Shown: positions 43,610-56,949 of the stretch, piece after piece
Layout: each line of letters starts with the position of its first letter
Position numbering within the stretch: the stretch's first letter is position 1
From: Phyto melanocephala
Taxonomy: Eukaryota > Arthropoda > Insecta > Diptera > Rhinophoridae
Assembly (NCBI GenBank): GCA_941918925.1
Contig: OW799233.1
Span: 3,092,001-3,156,000 of the forward strand
DNA length: 64,000 nt
Reading direction: 5' to 3'
The notes under the pieces: generated by a model
The model's database searches: none
The model's input: only the letters and a program-made list of their open reading frames with translations
What the model was told of the DNA's origin: nothing
Made by a program: the position numbers and the translations under genes

Positions 43610-44099
43610 ATGCAGTACCAACAGCAACAAAACGTATGCAACAAAAAAGTATGTAATAAACATCAATCTGACAAGAGAATAGAAAAACCACAAACAATAA
43701 CAAACACAACGAAAACGATAACAGAACAAAATTTTAAAACAATTCCTAAGACAACAATGTCGACGTTTAAGTATGCGTCAGCAAATGTACAGCGACAACA
43801 ACAAAAGCTATTAAATACAACAGCAACATCAGCAAAAAATGAAACAACAGCAACAACAACAACAATAAGAACAAAAACAGCAGTAAAAAATGTACTAGTA
43901 TTAACAAAACATTGGCGGTTTAATAAAAACAAAATTTTAACAACAACAACAAAAAACTCCATTATGAATAGTATTAATCGCTATAATAAGACAACTTTAA
44001 GCACCAAAAAAATATTTCCCTGTTCCTCATCAATCTTTTATCCAGCTGGTCAACTAATGCAATGGATATTTTTAACATTTATAATTTTTTTATCGATGG
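43610..44099 (+). CDS. candidate first coding exon with signal-anchor-like end
   Basis: An open frame of about 163 codons rich in Thr, Asn, Gln and Lys (CAA/ACA repeats as in fly opa stretches), closing with FYPAGQLMQWIFLTFIIFLS, a hydrophobic stretch that would act as a signal peptide (if translation starts at the Met of MQWIFL) or a signal anchor. It runs straight into a perfect donor, ATGG|GTAAGTT, at 44100, leaving phase 1, the phase usual where a signal-peptide exon joins an extracellular domain. The rest of the gene is not recognisable in this window and may lie beyond it. No family can be assigned. Low-complexity frames can be chance; the donor and hydrophobic end are the main support. 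Confidence 0.4.
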
Positions 44100-45818
44100 G
44101 TAAGTTAAAGTACAATTATATAAATACCATTAACAACTATAAATATTTTTAACTTAACTACATGCACATAACTACATGTATATGAATGTGTAAGTAAATA
44201 AAGACAAATGAAAGAAAAAAGAGAATATGCAAAAAAATTACCAAATAATTCAGATATTGTAGACAGACCTACAGACGTTGTTGTGGCTTGAATTTCGAAA
44301 TTGTTTTAAAACCGATTAAAACAAAAAAAAAATACACACTCCTACACTTAAAGTTTCAAAATTATTATTGTGTTTTATTGTACAGTGGTAACCCGCTTTA
44401 ATGAACACTTTGTTTTCATTTAGTATAACAGGAGATCAATAATTCAAATACATGTACGCTAAAATTTTATTTAATTATTTTATGTAAGTTGTAATTAAAT
44501 TATGTAAGTTGTAATAAAAACAAAATTAAAAACAAAAGTTTTAATCACTCACTTTCCTCCTTTGTCCCTACAACACAATATATTTATTTTCTAAAAGTTT
44601 TATGAGATTTAAATTAATTTTTGGAAATAGTACTTGCACATATATATGCATATGTAGTATACATAAAGACCAATTATGGATCGACCGATCGTAACACGTC
44701 CAATTTATTTTTTTACAATTTTAATGATACGAGTTCTTAAATTCGATTTCGAGAAAGTATTTATATGATCTTCAGGTATAATTTTAAGCTGGTTGCAATC
44801 GAAACCATTGGGGTTTGTTGTCACCCTCGTAAAATAAATATTTTTTTTGTGTTTTAAATATACATCGATTTTTTGACACAACAAATTAAAATATCAAATT
44901 TATACCGGGGTTTATGAATTTTACAGTTAACGTATAGGAATGACAGATCATTCCTGAAGTTGTAATAACACTGTAACCACAATACATACATATGTATGTA
45001 CATAAATATATTTTTTTGGTTATAGAAAATATCTTGTAACTGTAAGATAAGTTATTTCTAATTGATTGCGAATTTCTTGTATCTAAAAGATTAGTAATTT
45101 TTAATTGATTGCAAAAGGATACTTATTTTTTTTTTCTTCAAACTCCATGTTATTCTTATTTATTAAACAAATCTAAATACGAAATTCCTAGCAAAATTAC
45201 CGGACATATTTTTAAGTATGACTAGATCCATCGTTTATCGTATATAATCTTATCACATGTAGTTTTTTATTTAATTTATATTGTTGCTGTAATTTTTTTT
45301 TTACATTTATATATAGCAATTTATACGTTGTTACGTGTGCTACTGTCACAACAATAGGGTCAAGTTGTTTATGTGTTTGTAGTTATTTTCGATAAAATTT
45401 ATTTAAAAAAAACATATTTCGCTCAGAGGCAGAAAAATAAAAACACGGTACTCGTAAATAATTACCCGAAACAAACTGCTGCACATAGCACTACTTGACA
45501 ATTGTATTCAGAGATACAGATTTTACAGGGTTTCAAAATTGGCAATACAAACTTAAAGACAATTTTAAAGTGTTAAAGAAATAATTTTTATTCGTATTTA
45601 ATAATTTAAAAAATGTTGCAAAATATTTTATTTGTGGCGGCCATATTGTTTTAGTGGTATCTGTTAAATCTGTTCTAGAACTTGTTATTCTTGAATTTAA
45701 CGAAGTCTGAGATCTATGCCAATAAACTTAAGTTTACCAATAGTCAATTTAACCTGAGGCATCGCTCAAATTCAGTACCTTTCCATACATAATACATATA
45801 TGGGTCTTTTTTTAATTT
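44100..45818. other. gene-free AT-rich stretch
   Basis: No gene recognised; possibly intron of the candidate gene beginning at 43.6 kb. Confidence 0.5.
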
Positions 45819-46300
45819 GTATACCCTTCACCTGTGATGCCAAGATTATATATACTTAGCTTTGTCATTTCTACAAATTAATTTCCGTCGATTGTACAAC
45901 TACAACTGCTTCAATGTTTTTCCAAAAATTTACAAACAAAAATCAATTTTTTCGGCTTTTAAACATCCGAGAACTTTACTATGAAAATTTAAAATATATG
46001 ATTGCTGCCTCTACAAAATGACGAACAATAAATTTATATATGGGTCAAACATAGTATATAAAAATTTACCCGCTTCAACCCTTTCAAATGAAGTGGATTT
46101 TCAGTAGAATACAATGAACTGTAAAAAGATGTAAAATCCAAGATGGCGTCCGAAACAAAATGGTAAATTACTTTTGTTAACCCCATCAAAATGGGTATCA
46201 AATTAATGGGCTTGATTAGTAAAATAAATTTAACTATTTAAAAATTTGAAATCAAAGATGTCGTCAGAAACAAAAAAAGCTACAATGGGAAAGAGTAATT
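45819..46300 (+). mobile_element. mini-me-related fragment, 5' part
   Basis: Begins TATACCCTTCACCTGTGATG like copy C (TATACCCTTCACCTGTGGTG), then TTTGTCATTTCTACA and TTTCCG, after which it departs. Within it AAATCCAAGATGGCGTCCGA and a diverged second copy (AAATCAAAGATGTCGTCAGA) occur about 115 bp apart. A related AAATCTAAGATTTCGTCTGA is at 57047, near a mini-me-like 3' end. It is probably a distinct, longer subfamily. Confidence 0.5.
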
Positions 46301-49141
46301 AAGATGCAATACAGTTAAATACAGGGCAATTTTACTCCTTTTAATTTTCACAGATAAAATATAAATGCAAGTTCAATTGATTTTTTTTTAAATAAATGCT
46401 CTCCATAAAGCTGTTTGCAATAAAATTTTATACTTTCCTAAAAAAAATTGTATGGACTTATTTGTTTAAGACACCAAAAAATATATATTTTCCGCATCTA
46501 TTTGTTCGTTGAAAACAAAATTAAGCTAAAAAAACTGTTGATATACAATTTGCCTAAAAAAAAAATTTGATATATCAGATATGTTTGGGATTGAAAGTGG
46601 TATGAAATCGGTTCAACTAAATAAAGTAGATCATGTCAATATGACTATTTAACATCAACACGTAGACTAAAGAAATTTTACAAATGGTGGTGTTGAACAA
46701 ATATTTTTGAAAAGATTAAAAAAAAAATTTGTACCTTGTGGGGGGTTATGTTTTAACAAATTTTACATTAATTTGTTATCATCGAGAAAGCAGCACAGCT
46801 TGTATTGCACAATATCTTACCAGATGCCAGGAACTTAAAAAGGTTTAGAATAGTGTGCCAGTACTACTTACATTACATAATTCTTATTATTAAAATTAAA
46901 ACTGTTTATCTTTTCTAATTCAAATAAACAGATTTATTAACAGAAGTTTTAGTGAAAAATTTTAAATTTATTCTAAATTAATGTTAACAAAAAATTAACT
47001 TTTTTTTTAATCGTTCCATAATTTTATAGTTGTGTTACTTGTTGTTTGTGGTTTTAATTTTTTTCATTTGTTTTATAATATTCGCAAACTATCAGTGATA
47101 TAATGAAAAACAACAAAAAAAATAATAACTGTCAACAATATCAAATAACAGATAATTATACTTAAAAGCTTCTCAAAAATTAAATAAATTGTTTAAGAAC
47201 TTTAGTGTTAATTTATAGTATAAATTATTTATCATAAAACAATTCGTGAAAAGAATTTTAATTACTTAAATAGACAAGGCAAAAAACCTTTAAAATGTAC
47301 ATTTTATAACTTTATAATATAACAACAACAAACACAAATAATTTCCGCTTTAATTGTTAAAAATTTAAAAACTTTGTTTAATAAAAAAAAACATCTTAGA
47401 AATCAGTCATCATAAATGAAACGGGTTTCAGTTTCTTAGAATTGTGAAAAAAAAGATTTAAGTTAATTTAAAAAAAATATTTGTCCATTACAAAACCTCT
47501 GTTGTATCACTGTATGTTGTAAGATAAAACCAAATCTTTGTAAAAGTTTAACAAAATGCATTACTATAAACGAGGCACATTTGTTATCAGTTAGTCTTGA
47601 ATCGTCAGCTGATTTTTATTTTAAAACACTGTTCTCTCTCGTCTCATTTATTTTAAATGTTAAACTTTATATTGAAAAAGTATTAGCAAAAAAATTCTCT
47701 CCGGACTGCGGCTATCTGATATACCTGAATAAATCTGCCTTGACTATTACGTTACAACTGAGGTTGTGAGTTGGACAATTATATTATTAGAAGTAAAAAT
47801 ATTTGTACACGAATAGGTACACACACACAACATAAAAACTAAAAAAGATGCCTTTAATGTGTTAATATGTGTATGTATGTATATATGTCGGTATGTTCAT
47901 ACATAGCCGTAAAAACCTTAATAGATTTTAAACATGATGGGATTTTTTTTCGTTTTCTTTTTTTAAAATAAAAATACTTTCTTAACAACAACGAGAACAA
48001 GCATTTCTATTGTACTTTTTGACATCTATACACACATTCACAGATAACAGACAGGCAGCCAGGCAGTAAAGTGAAATTGAATCTTTGAAGTATTTTCGAA
48101 GTGAAAATCCCTTAAAGCACAATTTAATTAATATTTTCCAAAACGTAGAAACACAATTTATGACGATCGAGATCGAAACTGAAAAAAAATGTTTTCAACC
48201 AATACAGCGATATAAACATTAGTGTCGCTCACTATGTATTTATTCGGAAGTAGAGTGTTTAAGAAGAATTTGCGTTTACACTGACAGACGACACAAGGAT
48301 TCGAAAAAAACCCAAAATTTAAACATTTAACTACATGCAAACATACCGTTAACTAAAACGCAAAACTCTCTAACCGAAGAAAATTCAAAATCAGCACTTA
48401 AATTAATTCTAATGTAAAATCAAAATTTTATATAAGAAATTTGCATTGAAACTCAACCAGTATGTGTATTCTTAATTTGAGCATGCGTTTTTACCTCCAT
48501 TGTAAACTTATGTAAATGGTAGTTCGTTTTGCGTCTAAGGCGACGATATGTATGTATATTATTAACCTGGTGTCTTGTTAGACAGTTCTTATAGTTGTTG
48601 CTTTTGCATTTAAATTTAGGAAATGAAAAATAGCCATATAGACTTATGTACGTATGTACATACATAGATACTTGCTCTAACAAAACCATTATCATAAATG
48701 CCGTATGCGTTTAGAAACTATTTTTAAAATGTTATAACAGCCATAACGCATCACTAAATTTAAATTTAAAGGGAAATGTTATTTTTTTAACTATCATTAT
48801 TTAATATTTTTAAAGCCATCAGCTAAAACAGAAAAAAATTATAGATTGATTTGCTTTATGGTCATAAAACACACATAATATCTTGCAGTGTTGCCAAGCG
48901 TTGCACATTGGTTACAGTTTTTGGTTCACACCCAGCGTCATATTTTTTTTTTTTTTGATTTTGTTCTAACGATATTTTCGAATAATATTTAGCTTCGATA
49001 GTGTGAGCACTGGATTGGCGTAACTGAACCATTCTGGGGATGCAATTTTGCTTTGCTTTTGCTGGGGGTTAGAATAAAGCACATCATGAAAAATACATTA
49101 AAATCTAGAAATAAGTAAAGAAAATCGACTACAAATTAAGG
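46301..49141. other. gene-free AT-rich stretch
   Basis: No gene, RNA or bounded transposon was recognised. Short microsatellites occur near 47876 and 48655. Confidence 0.5.
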
Positions 49142-49202
49142 GCCGTATTCATAAAAAATATTTTAGATTTAATAAACCTAAAATATTTTTTATAAATACG
49201 GC
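49142..49202. repeat. 61-bp hairpin (MITE remnant)
   Basis: GCCGTATTCATAAAAAATAT and its near-perfect inverse ending AATACGGC flank an 8- to 10-base loop. The GCCGTATT-CATAAA end is of the kind found at MITE termini; no flanking duplication was identified. Confidence 0.75.
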
Positions 49203-52200
49203 AGTAAGTGTATATTGTCTATCGAGTCGGCTGTATGACATTAGGGTAGCTCAAAAAAAGACTAGGCATATGATATTAAAAAAAATAAAGTTTAAGATAA
49301 ACAGTTTTTTTGTAAAGAAATTCAATAATGTTGCAGATAATCTACAAAAAATTTAAATGGGAGCCAGTTACCAGTCATCACACCGCTCTTTTATTTAATC
49401 AGGAATATTGATCAGACTAAAAAATACCATGAGGAGCATCGTTTTTGTTATCTAAAGGAAGCTGTCTACATTAATTTATCAGTTCTTATGAATCTTTATG
49501 GAGGAAAGTGACGAAAGCCCTCATTTTCGTTCTCTCGCATAGCCTATCAGCTTTAAAAGACCTTATAATGTCAATTCGGTTCTGGTGTTAAAATGCACTG
49601 ATGTTCCCAACCGTCTTGGCATTCACAACAAGCTTACACTGCTTTAGAATCAGGAGCCGACCGCTTCGCATATTGTAGGGCGGCTAGTCAACATATTGGA
49701 CCAGAGCCTTTTTGTGCTATACATGCAATATATATTCGGAGTCCGCCCTCTTGATGTTGCCTCTCATTGGAAAATTTCTTTTGGGCACTGTTAGGCTAAA
49801 AGGTTTCTGTGCTTATATAAAGCAAATTCTAATCCTGGATTAAAAGGACCTAAGAATACTATCTGGGTTTCTAACTAAATATTGCAACTTCAGATACTAT
49901 TTGAGATAAGTCAGTAGATCGGATATAAATACCTGTCAGCTTGCCTAGCAAGCTAGGAGATTTCAATTTCTTAAGTGTGGATTTACAACGAGCTTTTAAA
50001 AATTTATTGCCATGTAGAATAGAGACAATCCCCTGACTGCACAAAATACCTATTTTTAATAGCAATGCATTTAAGCCAATTTTCTACAACACAAACTGTT
50101 CATATTATCGTATATTTTGTATGCAAAAATTTTTGTAAAAGGAAATTTATCACTATCATCTTTGAACATCACACAATGATAATTTAAAAATTTTCTAAAG
50201 TTACGCTACGTCACAGAATTTGTTCTACTATTTTAAATGTCCTGTATTAATGGGGAGAGTAGTCTGATGATTCGTATGGACCTTTTAACCATCTTGTTTA
50301 ATATATTATCTGCTTAATTTTCTTTTTGTTTCTTTACAAAAAAAACTTTTTTACTTCAATTTTTCTTTTACTTATATTTTTTTTATGGTGACTCTGACGA
50401 CAAATGCATTTTACTATTGGGTATATTATTAAGGCATTAATGAAAAAAATTAGACATCCCACCAAAAAAATTCATTGCCTGTTTACCTGCTTCAATAGAG
50501 CATGTAGAAAGCATGATTTTCATATGCGATGTTCACTTTTTAGGTCTCTATTTTCCAATAAAGAAGCGCTTCTTTCAGCCCTACCAGGAGAATCTTTGTC
50601 ATGGCTTCCCCTCACACACTGGTAAAAAGATAGCAGCAAATAAGAAAGAAATAAACAAATCCTATTAAAATTAAATTTCTTCCTTTTCCTAATGCTAAAA
50701 TAATAAGCAGTACAGAAGTCATACTTTGTTGTGCTATCGTGTGCAAACAATTGTAGCATTTCAATGTATGCAATACGAGAAGCGAGTAAAGTCTGCACAG
50801 CTTACAAAATTCAAACCAAATGTTTGGCAAAATATTTTAATAATCACTAAATAAATTTATTCCAAAAAAAGGTTTTTTGATTTACAAAACTTATATGGGT
50901 GATTTCAAAATCCCGGATGTTGAATAAAAATTGTTGTTATTGCGCTATAAAATTATATATTAAAAAAACACTATGAAATGATTTTGTTAAAATATATTAA
51001 TTATTACATCTATTAACAACTTTTTTATAAGAATAGATTTATAAAATCAATAGCATGACGGAATTTAAGTTTCCGTAATAGAATAGTAGTGATAAGCAAG
51101 TAATCAAGTTAGTAAAATTATAAACGGAGCAAGTTGCTTTGAAATTTATTAACAAACTTTAAAATTAATACTTTGAACATTTATCAAAAATAATACAGAA
51201 GAATCTAGTGTACAAGTCTATAAAGTTTTTTTCTAATTCAAATTCAAAAAAAAGTACTTTTTTGAAATTTTATGGTACTTTTTGTATTTTCTATGTTCCA
51301 TCAAATCGTAACATTTATTTATTATAAGCTACCAGCGTAAAATTCCCATTTAAGTTATTATTTTTAAGTCATTGAAAATTTTTTTTTTTTCAAACACTTA
51401 TTGATTACTGGAGGCTTTTAGATGAAATGCCTATTAATTATTTTGGGAAATGCTAACAACTTTACAGCAACAATGAGAAAAACGAAAAAAAAAATTAAAA
51501 TCATGATGGTCTGTTGTGTGTCAAAAATAGACACACCTTCTAATACAAAAAATGTACAACATTAGATACTCGGGTAAATGTATCTAAATGCTTATAAAAA
51601 AAATATAAATAAAATCGACCAGGCATAAACAACTACACACAACAAAAAACTTAAGCTGAATTTAACTCATCTAGACTTAAACAATTTTCTCAATGAACAT
51701 GTTTATGTTTACAACCTCAAGTTCAGGTTTCGTTTTACATCTCTATTGCTTATTTCGGTTTCAACACCGAATGACTGGGTTTTTTTTGTATACCGTTATA
51801 CTAGGTTTAATATATTTTTTGTTTTCAAATAAAATTAAATTATAGTAAATTATTGTATAATAGATTTTACTTCAATAGACCGAGAAATTTTCTTAAATCA
51901 TGCCCGGATATCCAGCTTTGGCGTTTTGAAGAAGTTTTTATTAAAATATATGAATGGTTTAATGGCTGCCAAAGCTATTACTTATTAAAAAATAAACATT
52001 TTAGTGGAAAATGTCCTTTTTTTCTCTCTCCTGGATCCGCGCTCTCAAAAACGAGTACAGACAGAGATGATCCCAACAAAATCTACGTATGACTATCCGA
52101 GTTCTTTCCCATGGTGTATTCAAAAGGTCTTTGACAATTTGATATTAAAGAGTGCGTAAATATTATTTGATTTAAAATTTAAAAAAAGTTATACAAAGGC

Positions 52201-52864
52201 ATTAACAAGGCCAAGGTCATGATTGCAATAAAAATACCCACCGATTGGCAAATTGTAATGTGGGTTGTTTTGAGATATACCTGCATGGTATATTCGTTAA
52301 AAATTGTCTGCTGTCTTGTATGCTGAAGCTGCCTGTATATGGGATGTATAACCTATCTCTCATGACTTCTTCGAGTGGTTGAGCTTGTCTTAGTAGTTGC
52401 TTTGGTATCTTTATGTTCTCTTGTTTTTTTATGAGCGGATGCGGTGCCAGTAACAGGGTTGGGATCTACCTCAGCTATCGCCACAAACAGGCTAGCTGAA
52501 AACCTCACTGGGCCAAAATGGTTCGTAATATAAATGCCGTCTAAAAGCACTTTAATTTTGCTTCTTACTAAGAAAGATATCGAAAACAATGCGAGGCTAT
52601 AAATTTGGTGCGCCTGTCTAAGGGAATTTTTTTTTTTTTTCAGTTAATAAATATCTAACGATCTTTTCTAAATTTCTAACTATACACTGCGATAAGATAC
52701 CATTATTGTGGAGCATGCCTGAAAATGCCCTAGAGTGTTGATTTAAGAAATCATCTGCCATTTGAAATTTTTTGTCACATTGAGGATTAGACTAAGCTAT
52801 TAGGTGCACAAAATACCTATTTTGGTAACAGTATATAAAGCCATAAAACACATCTTTCTGAAAA
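49203..52864. other. no recognised gene; likely old repeats
   Basis: 49500-50100 is less AT-rich than the rest and looks like a decayed transposon, but no diagnostic motif was found. A segment beginning GCACAAAATACCTATTTT occurs at 50039 and again at 52806 with about 35 bp of similarity, so a dispersed repeat is shared between these places. Other open frames look accidental. Confidence 0.45.
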
Positions 52865-53420
52865 GGGTATTACCTATAGAACTTCCGATAGGGCAAATCA
52901 CTATGCAAAGACTTACACCAAAATAAGGTTTACAAGTCGTAAATATTTATTTCTAAAATTCGCGCTCTGTTATCCAAACTTATAGAGCGTTTCTTCAAGT
53001 TTACGGCGCACATAATTGTCTATCTAAGCATGTAATACGCAATCAATTATGACCACATTTACTGTCTCATTCAAATCGAGCCCGTGCCGTGTCCACAGGA
53101 GAAGCCATCGATGCTGTATGACAGAAGACTCGAATTTATCGATCCGACGCCTTTGTCAGCAAATCGGTCTCGTGATTTTTCATTCCTCATATCATTTTAA
53201 ATCATTTGGAAGTGAAATGGTTCCGACAACACGGTGCAACATGCTATACAGCCAAACGTTAAGTAATCGAATTATCTTAAGAAATGGACCTGGAATTGGG
53301 TAAGATTTGACATCTTTGAACAACTTTTTGTCGGGGTACATCAACATTTGGTCTACGCAGATAAACCAGCACTTTTAACGAAAAAAGACGAGGTATACTC
53401 TAAAAAGTTGTGCAAAATTG
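52865..53420 (+). mobile_element. internally deleted mariner-type element, copy 1
   Basis: The plus strand first gives the N-terminal part of a mariner-type transposase (SPCRVHRRS, then TEDSNLSIRRLCQQIGL; family form DPNLSIRRRxQxLGLS) and then jumps directly to the second-Asp region (a decayed WFQQDGATCHTA), RIILRNGP and a frameshifted SLDYFLWGY and VYADKPA. The middle third, including the first catalytic Asp, is missing. The same jump occurs in the copy at 62.2-62.7 kb. Confidence 0.65.
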
Positions 53421-55242
53421 GATCGCCAGAATGGCATTCATAAGGCGCAGTCGCGGAGGCCATATGCCAAAAATTATTTTTAAATATAAAATGCACTAAA
53501 ATTTGTGAGCTATTTGGCGTGCAATGCAAGAATTTAAAAAATTAACAAATTAAATTCAATATACATATGTATGTATGTACACATAAAACTAACTCAGTTT
53601 AAGATTTTACCAAAATGTTAAATTTTGATTTTATTCTAATACCAAAAAAGTTATTAAAGTAATTAAAGGTTGTGGAAATCACCGAATCTATCACATCTAT
53701 CTCCTAATTGTTTAATCTTGTTTTGTATATAAAACAAAGTCCTCGAAATATTGATTTTATTTTCAAAATGTTGTTAAATAATTTATTTATTTGTTGAATG
53801 CAAAGCTAAGGGGCGTATGCAGCAATTTAAACATACATACATTCATGCATACATATGTGTGTATGAATTGCATACATACATACATATGTATATTTTTCTA
53901 ATGTGTCATAGTTTTTATTTGATTTTTGTTTTTTATTTAGTTTTATTTGCTGGAATACATTATTTTTTAAATATTTGAATTGTAGCTCCATCATGCATTT
54001 GTCGGGGTCTAGGGTGTATTTAAAATATTTGTTGTGTTTTTGTAAAGGTTACTGAACCGATCGTGCGTTCATTGTGTTGTTATTTTAGTTGCCTACAACT
54101 TTAAACATTTATTGAGCTTTGTGAGCCATTGTTGAACTCTTTATAGACGGGTTTGTTTTATTTATTCATTGTTTTCTTATTTTAACATTCTTTCGGTGGA
54201 AAAAAATTTAAAGGGAATCTAATGTATGAATGTTTTTATGTACGTAGTTCTGATGTCTGTATACATACGTATGTACAATATGAAACTGGTTCCTCTATGG
54301 AGCATTTTATTCCACTTATTAGTTGTAATTTTTTATTAAATCCAAAATGTAAACACTGCCGTTACCGTTCTCAGGGTAAAAGAGACCTAAGGCCACAACA
54401 ACAAATACAAAACGTTAACAAAATAGATATAACAAAGTTAGAAAATAGAAAGAGTCAATCACAAATGCATATTTATATACGGTTAAATCTCTTATCATGC
54501 ATGTCTTCAGTTTTATTTCTTTTAAATTTTTATTTTCACGTTAAAACCAACATCGTTAAAAAGATACACATGCATAGATAAAAGATAAAAGTAAAAACAT
54601 TCATTCTACTCACAAAGTCACAAAGAAATCAATGCGGTAAATTCATTTAAAAAATGCTCAAAAACTTAATAGAACACAGCAGCAAACGAAATAAAATATG
54701 TATTTGAATAAAACTACAAAAAACAAACAACAACATTTAATCATTAATCATAAAATTTGTTAAGTTTTATTATTAAAATGAATTTCTTGTTATTCTGTTT
54801 TCAACTTAAGTTTTTTGGGACAGAAATAATGTTGTTGAGTTTAAAATCTTTTTTATTTTAAACTAAAATAGAAACCTCTACTTTTTATAAATACTACTGA
54901 GATTAAATTTTTTACGTGAAAAAAAGAAAGAAACATTATTTTATCTCATCTTTATCATCTCAGATACATTCTTCTGTCCGTAGCTAAACAGAATAACTGC
55001 TTAAATGGACTTAAGTTAAAAAACACTATAGTAATTTCGTAATTTTAAAATTATCCTCAAGATTATTTTCAATTATTAATAAAGAAATAACAAGAAATTA
55101 TTATTTTTTTTAACACATAAATAATAACATTTGAAAGAATAACTTATTTAACTTACGATCTAACTAAAATGACCAAGAGCAATATTATAGTCGCACGTCA
55201 ATTTTAAGTATTTCAAGATCAGGGAATATCTATTCATAGCAT
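53421..55242. other. gene-free AT-rich stretch
   Basis: Nothing recognised. A CATA microsatellite lies near 53829-53890. The frame at 54222-54581 (+) has no recognisable motif. Confidence 0.5.
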
Positions 55243-55545
55243 CTAAAAACGCATTAAAATTAATAAATCTAAACATATTTCTTTAGTGACGATTCTCCAG
55301 ATATTGTGCCATTGTGGTATATAATTTGACTCTAGCCACAATCGGGTTTGGTTACTCTTGCGAACCGCGTCATTATCCTGCTGGAAAATCATATCTTCTC
55401 TACGATTTTTCTCATAAAAAGATTTCAAGTTTGTCTGCAGAAGAGTTGTTCTTTCTGTCGAATTTATTTTGGTACTGGTAAAAGCCAACTCTAGTAAACC
55501 GTAGGCAGATAATGCACCTTTAATCATTGAAAAAGCATCACCGAA
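55243..55545 (-). mobile_element. Tc1-type transposase fragment
   Basis: The minus frame reads MIKGALSAYGLLELAFTSTK, then LLQTNLKSFYEKNRREDMIF and QQDNDAVRKSNQTRLWLESN. This is the stretch from the MVWGxFS motif through the second catalytic Asp (FQQDN) of Tc1-type transposases, followed by decayed sequence in place of DWPxxSPDLNPIENLW. N-terminal domain and ends are not seen. It belongs to a different group from the element that begins 100 bp to its right. Confidence 0.7.
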
Positions 55546-55643
55546 TTTTATTTTGAAATAATAGCGTGGTAGGAGTTATAATCACCTGGACTGTCTAAGT
55601 TAAATTGTCTCTTGTCGAATAAAGTTATCTACAACAACACTTA

Positions 55644-56928
55644 AAGAATGAGATCGATAAAACCCTAACACGAATAAAACGCAATAACTTTGAAACGAAT
55701 TAATCCATTTTAATGAAAATAGCGTGGTTTAACAATAAAATAACAGTAAATTAAAATATTAATGCTTTTTGTAAAAATTCAGCTTTTTTTGATGAACTGT
55801 TTCACCATGAGACCATGAGGGTTTTGATGGTATCCTTAGTAACTTTATTGCTGGAATAAGACCATTTCTGGGAAAAAATTTTAGTAGTATTAGCAACTTG
55901 TTTTGTATCCTTCAGCACTCTTTTTTTCTTTCCAGTAACGTTTTTTTCCAGTAACGTTTGATGGGCCTTAGTTCTGGACAATTAGGTGGATTTGCTTTTT
56001 TTGGCACTATCACTATATTATTTGTTTCATACCATTCTGCTGCAGATTTACTATAATGACACGACGCTAGGTCGGGCCAAAAATATGTTGACTTATTGTG
56101 TTTTCGTTTGAATGGAAGCAACCTTGATGTAAATATCAGTGTTGATAGTCCCAGTAGTAATAAATTTACTGCTTCTTTCTCCGCACGTGCATATAGCTTG
56201 CCAAACTAAGTACTTCTTTGGAAACTTTGTCTTTTTTTGGAACTTAAATTGGTCATCGACATTACCTCTTCCATCGGCCACATAATAACTTCGCCCTGGG
56301 AGCTGAGAAAAGTCGGCAAGAACGTAAGTCTCATCATCCATAATACAACACTCATATTTGTTGATAAAATTTCTAAGCAGTTCTTTGGCACGACTTTTTG
56401 CATCCAAGTTTTTCTTCGAATTTCTGTCTGGCACTTTCTGAACCTTGTAGGACTTAAAGCCTTCATATCTTTTAACCTTCCTTACAAAAAAATCGGAACA
56501 GTTTGCTTTTAAGGCGGCTTTACGGTTTGAGAGGTTGGGATTTTGGTTTAGAAGACTAACAATCTTTGAAGCTAACTGTGGGTCAGTTATACCTTTTTTA
56601 GCTCCACTTCCAGCTTTCCTTTTAATACTACGACGTTCGTTATACACTTTTATCACACGCGAAACTGTTTGTCGTGACACCTTTATCTCATTTGCAATAG
56701 ATTTGTAAGTACGACTGGGATTTTTTAAAAAAATTGTTATTATTTTTTCACGCACTTTTTCTTCGGAATCCATTTTCAAACAAACTAATAATCCGATTAT
56801 GCTATTATTTTGTACACATAAGTACACAAGTTTTTAAATGCAAACTTGATCATAAACAGTTATATTTTTTGTGCATGAAGAAAGGTGGAATTAAAAATGT
56901 GTGTTAAGGTTTCACTGATCTCATTCTT
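55644..56928 (-). mobile_element. Tc1/mariner-type (D37E-like) element, full length, 1285 bp
   Basis: TA flanks both ends (55642-55643, 56929-56930). The terminal repeats start AAGAATGAGATC on both sides and continue imperfectly for about 30 bp. It carries one transposase gene on the minus strand. Same family as the interrupted copy at 13.6-15.5 kb by protein similarity, but with different terminal sequences. Confidence 0.85.
55912..56773 (-). pseudogene. Tc1-like transposase, one frameshift
   Basis: ATG at 56773 (MDSEEKVREKIITIFLKNPS). N-terminal helix-turn-helix (SRTYKSIANEIKVSRQTVSR), then basic linker, YKVQKVPDRNSKKNLDAK, first catalytic Asp in MDDETYVLADFSQLPG, PKKYLVWQAICTCGERSSKF and GTINTDIYIK. 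A frameshift near 56110-56120 moves the rest to another frame: TYFWPDLASCHYSKSAAEWY with the second Asp intact, then NPPNCPELRPIKRYW, where the third acidic residue (Glu) is Lys. The 37-residue spacing suggests the D37E group. The frameshift and the Lys make it inactive. Confidence 0.85.
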
Positions 56929-56949
56929 TATAAAGTATTGCAAAGATGT

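Noticed and set aside
43446..43962. Minus-strand frames opposite the 43.6-kb candidate exon
   Set aside because: Poly-Val/Phe/Leu sequence is the antisense of CAA/ACA repeats.
52353..52589. Minus frame with a Thr/Lys-rich end resembling a gag or mucin
   Set aside because: Too short, no zinc knuckle or signal peptide, no neighbouring retroelement frame.
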